Below are positions 14,548 through 20,917 of a stretch of 25,389 nucleotides of DNA, one piece after another. The notes beneath the pieces were generated by a model. That model was given only the letters and a program-made list of their open reading frames with translations. It was not told the DNA's origin and did not search any database. The DNA comes from a virus. The translations under genes and the position numbers were made by a program. The first letter of the stretch is position 1, and each line of letters starts with the position of its first letter. Location of the stretch: positions 1 through 25,389 of the IMG/VR virus record IMGVR_UViG_3300010885_058021. One strand, given 5' to 3'.

Positions 14548-15308
14548 TGCACAGCGAAACAATCACTGAAGTGACTCATTGGACAGATAGGCTGATGAGC
14601 ATACGTACCACGCGAGGACCTGCACTGCGATTCCAATCCGGACAGTTTACCATGATCGGATTGCCAGTAGATGGCAGACCTTTGTTGCGTGCCTACAGCA
14701 TCGTCAGTCCACACTATGAAGACCATTTGGAGTTCTACAGCATCAAGGTTACAGATGGTCCGCTGACCAGCAGGTTACAGCATGTTACAGTAGGAGATCA
14801 GCTGATAGTTGGTCCCAAGCCTGTGGGCACTTTGATGTTGGATAACCTGCTGCCTGGACGCAACCTTTGGTTCTTGGCCACGGGCACAGGTATCGCCCCG
14901 TTCCTCAGCCTCATGCGTGATCCCATTGCCTATGAGCGTTACGATCGTGTGGTCCTCATACATGGCTGCAGGCAAGCTGCTGAACTGGCGTATGGTGCAA
15001 AGATGGTCAATGATCTGCGCGGCAACGAGTTGATTGCAGAATTCAATGACAAGCTGTTGTACAGAGCAATCACCACCAGAGAACCGTCCCCCGTCATGGG
15101 TCGTATAACCGACATGATCACAGATGGTAGATTATGGGCAGCGACGGGACTGCCAGAGATGGATGCTGCTCAGGACCGCGTGATGATCTGCGGTAGCACT
15201 GCTATGACCGTTGATCTCACTGAGATCATGTTAGCGCGTGGATTTACCGAAGGCAGCGCCTTCGTTCCTGGAGGATTTGTCTACGAGAAATCCTTCGTAG
15301 ATCGTTGA
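14547..15308 (+). CDS. fpr: Ferredoxin/flavodoxin-NADP+ reductase (Fpr-like)
   Basis: 253 residues, the size of bacterial Fpr (~250). This flavoenzyme moves electrons between NADPH and ferredoxin or flavodoxin. The FAD-binding RAYSIVSP is at 48-56, the NADP region ATGTGIAPFL at 111-120, MICGSTAMT at 213-221, and the C-terminal YEKSFVD resembles the bacterial FAD-stacking tail. All key blocks are present, so it should be active. Translationally coupled (TAATG) to the nucleotidyltransferase. Reduced flavodoxin or ferredoxin is what radical-SAM enzymes need, and several are encoded nearby; that link is inference. No ferredoxin gene is seen. Confidence 0.92.
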   Translation: MHSETITEVTHWTDRLMSIRTTRGPALRFQSGQFTMIGLPVDGRPLLRAYSIVSPHYEDHLEFYSIKVTDGPLTSRLQHVTVGDQLIVGPKPVGTLMLDNLLPGRNLWFLATGTGIAPFLSLMRDPIAYERYDRVVLIHGCRQAAELAYGAKMVNDLRGNELIAEFNDKLLYRAITTREPSPVMGRITDMITDGRLWAATGLPEMDAAQDRVMICGSTAMTVDLTEIMLARGFTEGSAFVPGGFVYEKSFVDR

Positions 15309-15314
15309 TATCGG

Positions 15315-15342
15315 TTGACAGATTGCAGAACTATGCTAAATT
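15315..15342 (+). promoter_or_regulatory. Early-type promoter (TTGACA-N16-TAAATT)
   Basis: TTGACA (15315-15320), 16-nt spacer ending TGC, TAAATT (15337-15342). Shares its layout with four other promoters in the window; precedes the secreted Gly-rich protein. Confidence 0.7.
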
Positions 15343-15370
15343 AACATGTGATCCAACGAGGAGATCTAGG

Positions 15371-15709
15371 ATGCGCAAGATTATTGCAACTGCTTTGGCT
15401 TTGACCTTGATGACGGGCTCTGCTATGGCAGATGGTTGGGGATATGGACGTGGGCCTTGCAATTTCAACGGCTGCTACGGCGGGCACGGCGGGTATCACC
15501 AACACTATCACGGTGGCGGCGGTGGTAACTGGGCTGCACCACTGGTTGGTGGGTTGATCATCGGCGGCATGCTTGGTGCCATGAGCCAACCTCGCTATTA
15601 TCAAGAACAACCAGCTTATCATACCGAGTGCCGCTGGGAACAGATGTATGATAACTGGGGCAACTACATTGGTAACGGGCGTCGTTGCTATAACGTTCCA
15701 AACTATTGA
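15371..15709 (+). CDS. Secreted glycine/histidine/tyrosine-rich protein
   Basis: 112 residues. The first 20 are a Sec signal peptide: basic MRK, a hydrophobic core TALALTLMTG and an SAMA cleavage site before DGWGYG. The mature part is rich in Gly, His and Tyr (GGHGGYHQHYHGGGGG), with a short hydrophobic stretch APLVGGLIIGGMLGAM, and four Cys (two in CNFNGC, two in CRWEQMY...RRC). A periplasmic or envelope-facing role is likely; the function is unknown. Start: ATG 15371, after GAGGAG (15358-15363); earlier in-frame starts lie upstream of the promoter. It could be a host-envelope modifier or a substrate of a modifying enzyme (speculation). Confidence 0.8.
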   Translation: MRKIIATALALTLMTGSAMADGWGYGRGPCNFNGCYGGHGGYHQHYHGGGGGNWAAPLVGGLIIGGMLGAMSQPRYYQEQPAYHTECRWEQMYDNWGNYIGNGRRCYNVPNY

Positions 15710-15710
15710 G

Positions 15711-15738
15711 TTGACAGATCATGCGAGCGTGCTATAGT
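15711..15738 (+). promoter_or_regulatory. Early-type promoter (TTGACA-N16-TATAGT)
   Basis: TTGACA (15711-15716), 16-nt spacer ending TGC, TATAGT (15733-15738). It begins 2 nt after the stop of the secreted protein gene and drives the small basic protein gene. Confidence 0.8.
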
Positions 15739-15765
15739 ACCACTGTTATCATAGAGGAGGTACCT

Positions 15766-15894
15766 GTGCGCAATGCCTACGCAAAAGCTCTTGCCCATCC
15801 CGTATTCAGACAGCGCAAGGTCGCTGCCCGCAAGGGCAAAGGCGCCTACAAGCGCACAGCCAAGCATGTCCAAAAACCAACCCTGGACGTTTGA
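15766..15894 (+). CDS. Small very basic protein, 42 residues, GTG start
   Basis: AGGAGG (15755-15760) is followed after 5 nt by GTG, opening a 42-residue frame that starts RNAYAKALAHPVFRQRKV and continues with ARKGKGAYKR. It has about 13 Lys/Arg and few acidic residues. I recall short basic proteins opening RN-AKAL--P-FR-Q-V in T4-like phages; they are usually unassigned. The site position favours this frame over the ATG at 15773 in another frame. It overlaps the next gene by 29 nt. Possible roles are nucleic-acid or ribosome binding. Confidence 0.75.
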   Translation: MRNAYAKALAHPVFRQRKVAARKGKGAYKRTAKHVQKPTLDV

Positions 15895-16144
15895 CAATAC
15901 CTGGTGGCATGCTGAGAGCCAATCTCTGCGACGCAAGATCAACAGCTTGCCCTATGATACCAAACGCGAAATGACCAAGCTGTTTGAAGCCTGTGAGGAT
16001 CAGGCCATGGCCATATGGCGCGAAGAGATAACCTGCAGATATCGCAATTCTCAAACTGAGAAACACGCTGCTCTGATGTCTAAGTTCTTGCAATCACACA
16101 GCAATCTAGAACAGCATGTGGTTATGGCCCTGCTGATGATCTAG
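15866..16144 (+). CDS. Hypothetical protein, 92 residues
   Basis: Starts at ATG 15866 (MSKNQPWTFDNTWWH), inside the 3' end of the small basic protein gene. A longer frame from 15773 would read through that gene out of frame, so the shorter version is preferred. It is mostly helical and charged (REMTKLFEACEDQAMAIWRE), with a hydrophobic C-terminus VVMALLMI. No recognised domain. Likely translated by coupling to the upstream gene. Typical small phage early protein. Confidence 0.65.
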   Translation: MSKNQPWTFDNTWWHAESQSLRRKINSLPYDTKREMTKLFEACEDQAMAIWREEITCRYRNSQTEKHAALMSKFLQSHSNLEQHVVMALLMI

Positions 16145-16156
16145 GCAAATCAGTGG

Positions 16157-16184
16157 TTGACAGACCCTAGATCTATGCTATTGT
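16157..16184 (+). promoter_or_regulatory. Early-type promoter (TTGACA-N16-TATTGT)
   Basis: TTGACA (16157-16162), 16-nt spacer ending TGC, TATTGT (16179-16184). Drives the cluster of small genes from 16219. Confidence 0.78.
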
Positions 16185-16218
16185 AACTTATCAACGGCAA
16201 TATTCACGGAGAAACAGC

Positions 16219-16611
16219 ATGATCTGTGTAAACGAAGATACCAACACTACATGCAAGACTGCCAATCCTTTAGGCGCATGGCTTAACGCGAAAGAGCGCG
16301 GCGAAGTAGCCATGAACTTACACAGAGAATTCTTTGAGAGCGACGAACACCTGGACCGATTGGAAGCCGTGGCACAGATCATCAAAGATTTCTTTGGGCA
16401 TAGTCCAAACTATTACACCCCTCGCGGTATCGGTCGCAAACCTTTTGAAAGCGTAAAGGTATCAGATTGTGGTTGGTTCCTCAGCCGCAAGAGCGTGCAG
16501 GAAAAAAGCGAACGCTTGTATGAGCCGTTAGATGCGCTAGGTGACGTTGATTTCAAGAGCAAGAACGGTCACCTTATCGTGCGTGTGTTTCCCAAGAGCA
16601 AGCAGCCGTGA
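16219..16611 (+). CDS. Hypothetical protein, 130 residues
   Basis: ATG 16219 with GGAG about 7 nt upstream and its own promoter. No family recognised. Soluble and mixed helix/strand; it contains KERGEVAMNLHREFFESDEH, YYTPRGIGRKPF, and a C-terminal strand LIVRVFPKSK. First gene of a run of small, tightly packed genes (16219-18696). Its stop overlaps the next GTG start (GTGA). Confidence 0.7.
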   Translation: MICVNEDTNTTCKTANPLGAWLNAKERGEVAMNLHREFFESDEHLDRLEAVAQIIKDFFGHSPNYYTPRGIGRKPFESVKVSDCGWFLSRKSVQEKSERLYEPLDALGDVDFKSKNGHLIVRVFPKSKQP

Positions 16612-16850
16612 GTGTTGGGGTCAATGTGTTCCTGCACTTGATCTGGGTGCTACTCTGCGGTGGTATTGGATACATTTTGCGCTGGAGCATGGAGGAGTTC
16701 AAGGCCATGGATCAACAGGTAGAGCGTTTAAACCAGCCAGAACAGCCCATTTCTAAAACACAATCGTCTGTGCCAAGCGCAGCTAGTAGTCTACAAGCCA
16801 AGGCAGATCCAGCTAAACTAGCAGAACTTAAAGCCAGCCTCAAAAAGTAA
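16608..16850 (+). CDS. Small single-pass membrane protein, 80 residues
   Basis: GTG start overlapping the upstream stop by 4 nt. Residues ~5-25 (VNVFLHLIWVLLCGGIGYIL) form one transmembrane helix. The rest is a polar tail rich in Q, S, P, A and K ending LAELKASLKK. No recognised domain. Translationally coupled to the upstream gene; possible inner-membrane effector. Confidence 0.65.
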   Translation: MSVGVNVFLHLIWVLLCGGIGYILRWSMEEFKAMDQQVERLNQPEQPISKTQSSVPSAASSLQAKADPAKLAELKASLKK

Positions 16851-16878
16851 CGATATATACTGCTGGGAGGACCAGCTG

Positions 16879-17049
16879 ATGGAGATAGAAGCATATTTTG
16901 ATACAGAGCAAGATTGCTATATCGTTGTGTTATGGAAGGGCGACGAAGTGATAGAAAAACATCAGTACGCAAGCATGGATGATGTAAATGCCAGCGTGAA
17001 TCTGCTGCGCCGGCATCATCCACATGCCACAGTGATATATGGAGTCTAA
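16879..17049 (+). CDS. Small acidic/mixed hypothetical protein, 56 residues
   Basis: ATG 16879 with GGAGG 8 nt upstream. The reading frame begins MEIEAYFDTEQDCYIVVLWK, passes EVIEKHQYASMDDVNASVNL and ends ATVIYGV. The beta-beta-alpha-beta-like pattern suggests a small folded protein. No family recognised. Followed after 1 nt by another small frame. Confidence 0.7.
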   Translation: MEIEAYFDTEQDCYIVVLWKGDEVIEKHQYASMDDVNASVNLLRRHHPHATVIYGV

Positions 17050-17050
17050 G

Positions 17051-17158
17051 ATGCCACTGGCTATGAGAGCTATGATATACTCAGTCGTGGTACCACAAAG
17101 CCTATGTCTCATGGGCTTGTGTTGGTACGCAGCAGGAATGAAGCATTTTCAACGCTAA
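17051..17158 (+). CDS. Putative 35-residue membrane microprotein
   Basis: ATG 17051, 1 nt after the preceding stop, with GGAG (17041-17044) inside the previous gene as a coupled ribosome site. The middle (YSVVVPQSLCLMGLCWYAAG) is hydrophobic enough for one membrane helix, and the end is basic (MKHFQR). No homologue recognised; the small size leaves doubt. Confidence 0.5.
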   Translation: MPLAMRAMIYSVVVPQSLCLMGLCWYAAGMKHFQR

Positions 17159-17174
17159 TACCGAGGTACACCAA

Positions 17175-17738
17175 ATGTACGCAGCTGATCACTTTACAGG
17201 ACGCCAAGACCGAAGCTGGGGAACGCGAATCAAGCATCTCTTGATAATGAACGTCATTGCTTATTGCGTGAGTCGATTAACCAGGCTGACTATGGGTCCG
17301 ATCTATTGGTTGTGTATGGCGTTACCTTATTTCGGTATCTTTCTCCAGCAAAAAATCTTGCAAGATGCTAAGTTGCATCATGATGTTAGCATCACACAGT
17401 TTGGTGTGATGTCTTACGCTGATCTATACAGCTGGTTTAACATAGCTATCTTTGCAGCACTGCTACTGTTTCTCTGCGGAACGATAGGTTATGGAATAGC
17501 TGGTGGGCTACGTGCTATCGTTTGGTATGCTCCTGTATTGTTGATCCCAGTTGCTTACTTCTACGTTGGGCCGACTCTGCACTATCAGGGTGGCAGCAAT
17601 GCCTACTTAAAGAAGTACTATTCACAGGACTGCAGCAGACAGCATGCCAACCTCATGTCACACGGCAACGTGTACAACAGCGACGGATCATATGCTCCTT
17701 GCAGCTGGGTTTTGTCACCAGGAGCACCCGTACCTTGA
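17175..17738 (+). CDS. Multi-pass membrane protein, 187 residues
   Basis: ATG 17175 after a GAGGT-like site. Hydrophobic stretches near residues 23-58 (one or two helices, including PIYWLCMALPYFGIFL), 90-108 (IAIFAALLLFLCGTIGYGI) and 114-131 (AIVWYAPVLLIPVAYFYVG) suggest three or four membrane helices. The C-terminal ~50 residues are polar with two Cys (DCSRQH, APCSW). No known family. The stop overlaps the next ATG (TGATG). Confidence 0.65.
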   Translation: MYAADHFTGRQDRSWGTRIKHLLIMNVIAYCVSRLTRLTMGPIYWLCMALPYFGIFLQQKILQDAKLHHDVSITQFGVMSYADLYSWFNIAIFAALLLFLCGTIGYGIAGGLRAIVWYAPVLLIPVAYFYVGPTLHYQGGSNAYLKKYYSQDCSRQHANLMSHGNVYNSDGSYAPCSWVLSPGAPVP

Positions 17739-17821
17739 TGATTGCTATCTCTGTACTTGTGTTGATATGTGCTGCATGCACAGGCATCTATGCTCTGCTT
17801 AATTACAAGGATCCAGCATGA
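17738..17821 (+). CDS. 27-residue transmembrane microprotein
   Basis: ATG 17738 overlaps the upstream stop (TGATG), and its own TGA overlaps the next ATG (ATGA). The 27 residues are a single hydrophobic helix (IAISVLVLICAACTGIYALL) with a short polar end NYKDPA. Tight overlaps on both sides argue that it is translated. An AGGAG lies about 13 nt upstream, which is rather far. Confidence 0.5.
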   Translation: MIAISVLVLICAACTGIYALLNYKDPA

Positions 17822-18696
17822 AGATAATCAATTATCGCACAGGACAGAAGGGCAGCTTGCTGGCCAACTGGTTGAGCTTTGGTCGCACAGTGACCACAGA
17901 TAGCACTGGCGCCAGCGTTATGATAGCTGGCACCGAAAGATTGAAATGGTGGTTCTATCACGGTGTCTATGAGCGTTTGGCAGCCTTGGGCCTACATCCT
18001 CCTGGTAACAGACCTCCTCCGACCATAACCTGGGAGCAGCAGCGCGAATGGTTTCTCGATGATCACATAGCTGATATTGCATTTGCAGGCATGCTTGAGA
18101 CCTTGGATACAGTGACAGGCACGGTGATAAGCATGCAGCATCTACCAATGCTGCGCAGGTATCACATCGATCAGTTGCGAGACCGAGGTCACGAGTTATG
18201 GGGCATCACTACCAAGCCAGAACGAGTGAAACAGATTGAGATTGAAAATCACTTCAAGACCGCAGACAGAGATTACATAACCGAACCTCACAAGCAGCAG
18301 ATCAGAGAATATCTGGCCAGCAAGGACCTAGCTTGCCCAGAAGGGCGTCCAGAAAAAGAGATAGATGCCTACTGTGCAGAGCGCGATATGTCGCCCACAG
18401 ATGAAAACCGTGTGTTGGTCATGCACAAGCTGATAGCTATGAGCAACAGGCCCAATCGTGCAGAAGGTCACACTCTGATACGCTGCAACGATCTTTATGC
18501 CAAGCTTGGCATACCCACGGTGGATTATGACGAGCTGTTCTATCCGCCATATGATGGCATGTCTGAGATAGAACCAGATGCAGATCTCAGCAAGTGGCAT
18601 GAAGAAGTACAGCGAAGCTGGGTCCCCAAAACAGTAGAGATGTTTGGAATAAACTGGAACTTAGCAGAATGTGGATATGATCCGCAGAGAAAATAG
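17818..18696 (+). CDS. Hypothetical protein, 292 residues; weak sulfotransferase/P-loop resemblance
   Basis: ATG 17818 overlaps the previous stop. The N-terminus MKIINYRTGQKGSLLANWL has a strand, a Gly-rich loop and a helix like the phosphosulfate- or nucleotide-binding loop of sulfotransferase/kinase folds. The phrase VDYDELFYPPYDGM near the C-terminus resembles the late YEDL-type strand of such proteins. This is a weak, motif-level resemblance only. The middle is helical and charged. It is the last gene of the small-gene run, followed by the rIIA promoter. Confidence 0.6.
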   Translation: MKIINYRTGQKGSLLANWLSFGRTVTTDSTGASVMIAGTERLKWWFYHGVYERLAALGLHPPGNRPPPTITWEQQREWFLDDHIADIAFAGMLETLDTVTGTVISMQHLPMLRRYHIDQLRDRGHELWGITTKPERVKQIEIENHFKTADRDYITEPHKQQIREYLASKDLACPEGRPEKEIDAYCAERDMSPTDENRVLVMHKLIAMSNRPNRAEGHTLIRCNDLYAKLGIPTVDYDELFYPPYDGMSEIEPDADLSKWHEEVQRSWVPKTVEMFGINWNLAECGYDPQRK

Positions 18697-18737
18697 CCAA
18701 TAACCTGCAAAATTATCTATGATTTCAATGACATAAA

Positions 18738-18757
18738 TGTCAACAAAACGGTTGACA
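18738..18757. promoter_or_regulatory. Inverted repeat overlapping the rIIA -35 (possible operator)
   Basis: TGTCAAC (18738-18744) and GTTGACA (18751-18757) form a perfect 7-bp dyad around AAAACG; the right arm contains the -35 box. A further TGACA at 18729 also pairs with the left arm. A repressor bound here would block the promoter. Confidence 0.45.
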
Positions 18758-18779
18758 CTAGCGTATTGTGTGCTATTGT
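18752..18779 (+). promoter_or_regulatory. Early-type promoter for rIIA (TTGACA-N16-TATTGT)
   Basis: TTGACA (18752-18757), 16-nt spacer ending TGC, TATTGT (18774-18779), followed by a short leader with GAGGAG before ATG 18805. Confidence 0.82.
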
Positions 18780-18804
18780 AATCATGTAGCACAGAGGAGC
18801 GGGC

Positions 18805-20910
18805 ATGAAGATCGCAGACACGGCAACTACCACAGATACCAACAGCGCATTCACCATCGCTGCCACCGGCAAAGCGTTCAAGATCCTCAGCGATGGCCTA
18901 TATTCAGACAAGATACGTGCTATCATCCGCGAGCTGGCCTGCAACGCTCGGGACAGCCACGTAGCGGCTGGCAATGGTGCGCCATGGAGCATGCACCTTC
19001 CAACCTATGATGAACAATGGTTCAGCATTGAAGATTTTGGCACAGGCATGAGCCACGAGGACGTGATCAACGTCTACAGCCGCTACTTCGCCAGCACCAA
19101 GACTGCCAGCAACGATTTCGTGGGACAGCTGGGCTTGGGCAGCAAGAGTCCATTTAGCTATACCAGAGAGTTTTGGGTAAACAGCCGCTATGCTGGCGTT
19201 GAGAATCGTTACCGCATGTATTTCGACGACAGTGACACTCCTCGAGTGGATCACATTGCCAGCGGTCCTGCCATGGGCTCAGGCATCATGGTTCAGTTTG
19301 CTGTGATCAGCGGTATCGAGCGCTGGCACCACAAGGCTGTGGAAGTGCTGCGATGGTTTGACCAGAAACCAACCTGCAACGTCCAAATCGAGATGGACAT
19401 TGCTGAACCCGCGCGTCGTGGACAGGGTTGGCGCATCTGGGACAAGGCTCAGTGGAATGGATATTATATCCAGATCCTCATGGGAGGTGTGCTCTATCCT
19501 TTGGATCGCCACAGCATCCCTGACATGGACCACCGTATTGGTTACCTCTGTGATTTTCCCATCGTGATCGACATGCCCATCGGCGACTGCGACGTGGCTG
19601 CTAGCCGTGAAGGTCTCAGCTATGATCCGCGCACGGTCAGCAACATCATTGCTCGCTTGACTGCGGTACGTGACAACATGGTGGCCATGATCAGCAATGC
19701 GATCAGCAACGCACCCACGCTCTGGGACGCACATCACCAATGGCATGTGAACTTCGCAGGCTCAGTTGGCTACAACATGCGCCGCGTGTTTGATGACGTG
19801 CAGCTGGAATGGCAAGGCTGCAACATCGATCGTGGTACCATGTCGGTGGACACAAACAAGCTGTACAAGAACCCTGACAATGGCGTGCGGCTGATGCCTG
19901 CACAGATCAAGAGCGTGCGCAAGCATGACAGCTTCATGATAACCTGTGCTCCTGCTACCAAGATCGTGTTTGACGATCTCAAGAAAGGTGGCTTGGCTCG
20001 CACACGGCAGATGCATGCTGCAGCTGATTACAAGAATGTCACAGTGCTGTTCCCACCTCGACAGGGCGGTTGGGAAGCATTGCGTGCCGAGCTGGGTTAC
20101 CCAGACGTAGTCTACGCCAGCACGCTGCCTGACGTGGTCAAGAAGACACGTAACACCGTGCAGCAGGTCTGGGAGTTTAATCATCAGTCAAGGACCAGTG
20201 GCAAGTATGCTTGGCGCAGCATTGATCCCGCCACGCTGGCCACCACAGGCAAGATGATCTACGTCACGCTTAAGAACTGGGATGTTATCACTGGTCACAA
20301 GATGCTGGGTCGCTATGGCCTGGATACTCTGCGATCGGCTGCTGTACAGGCCGGATTGATCATGCAAGATACACCAATCTATGCGGTACGTCCTGCTAGC
20401 GTGCGCAAGCTTGATGCCAAGCGCTGGGTGAGCTTGCATGATCATCTGCAACCATTGGTAACGGCCATGCTGGCTGAGCCCAAGATACAAGCACTGTACA
20501 GGGTACATGCAGAACAATCGCAGGTGCAGGACGTGCTACCCACCACCATCAACAAGCTCAGCAACTGGGTTGATCAGTTGCGCAAGAAACTGCGCGATCC
20601 GGAAAGTGAACTGATCCATTTTCTCACTGCGCTCAGCGACATGAAGACTGCCAGCAATGTAGATCTCAGTCCATATCGCACGCTGCAGAGACACTATGAG
20701 ATCAGCATGCCCGAGTTTGATGAGCGCAGCGCAGTGGGCATGGAAGCAGCACGCATCGCTCGCAAGTATAGCATGCTCAGCTATATAAACCTTGGCTATC
20801 ACATTGATCCCAAGTCAATGGATGATTTGGCCAACTATATCGATGCGGTTGACACTGCGCATGTGTTCCTCAGTTTGAGCAAGACTGAACCAGACAGCGC
20901 GGAACAGTAA
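18805..20910 (+). CDS. rIIA: rIIA-like protein (GHKL ATPase fold)
   Basis: 701 residues (T4 rIIA has 725). The GHKL ATP-binding site is clear: the N-box ELACNARDSH with E43, N47 and D50, the G1 box IEDFGTGMS at 75-83, and GQLGLGSKSPFSY at 107-119. In T4, rIIA is a membrane-associated protein needed to avoid exclusion by lambda Rex and involved in lysis inhibition; the mechanism is unclear. Start: ATG after GAGGAG, under a strong promoter with a dyad over its -35. No rIIB is found next to it; the following gene is a radical-SAM protein. Strong support for a T4-like phage. Confidence 0.92.
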   Translation: MKIADTATTTDTNSAFTIAATGKAFKILSDGLYSDKIRAIIRELACNARDSHVAAGNGAPWSMHLPTYDEQWFSIEDFGTGMSHEDVINVYSRYFASTKTASNDFVGQLGLGSKSPFSYTREFWVNSRYAGVENRYRMYFDDSDTPRVDHIASGPAMGSGIMVQFAVISGIERWHHKAVEVLRWFDQKPTCNVQIEMDIAEPARRGQGWRIWDKAQWNGYYIQILMGGVLYPLDRHSIPDMDHRIGYLCDFPIVIDMPIGDCDVAASREGLSYDPRTVSNIIARLTAVRDNMVAMISNAISNAPTLWDAHHQWHVNFAGSVGYNMRRVFDDVQLEWQGCNIDRGTMSVDTNKLYKNPDNGVRLMPAQIKSVRKHDSFMITCAPATKIVFDDLKKGGLARTRQMHAAADYKNVTVLFPPRQGGWEALRAELGYPDVVYASTLPDVVKKTRNTVQQVWEFNHQSRTSGKYAWRSIDPATLATTGKMIYVTLKNWDVITGHKMLGRYGLDTLRSAAVQAGLIMQDTPIYAVRPASVRKLDAKRWVSLHDHLQPLVTAMLAEPKIQALYRVHAEQSQVQDVLPTTINKLSNWVDQLRKKLRDPESELIHFLTALSDMKTASNVDLSPYRTLQRHYEISMPEFDERSAVGMEAARIARKYSMLSYINLGYHIDPKSMDDLANYIDAVDTAHVFLSLSKTEPDSAEQ

Positions 20911-20917
20911 ATAGCAC

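Noticed and set aside
15773-15865. N-terminal extension of the 92-residue hypothetical protein
   Set aside because: This stretch is better explained by the small basic protein in another frame with ideal ribosome-site spacing.
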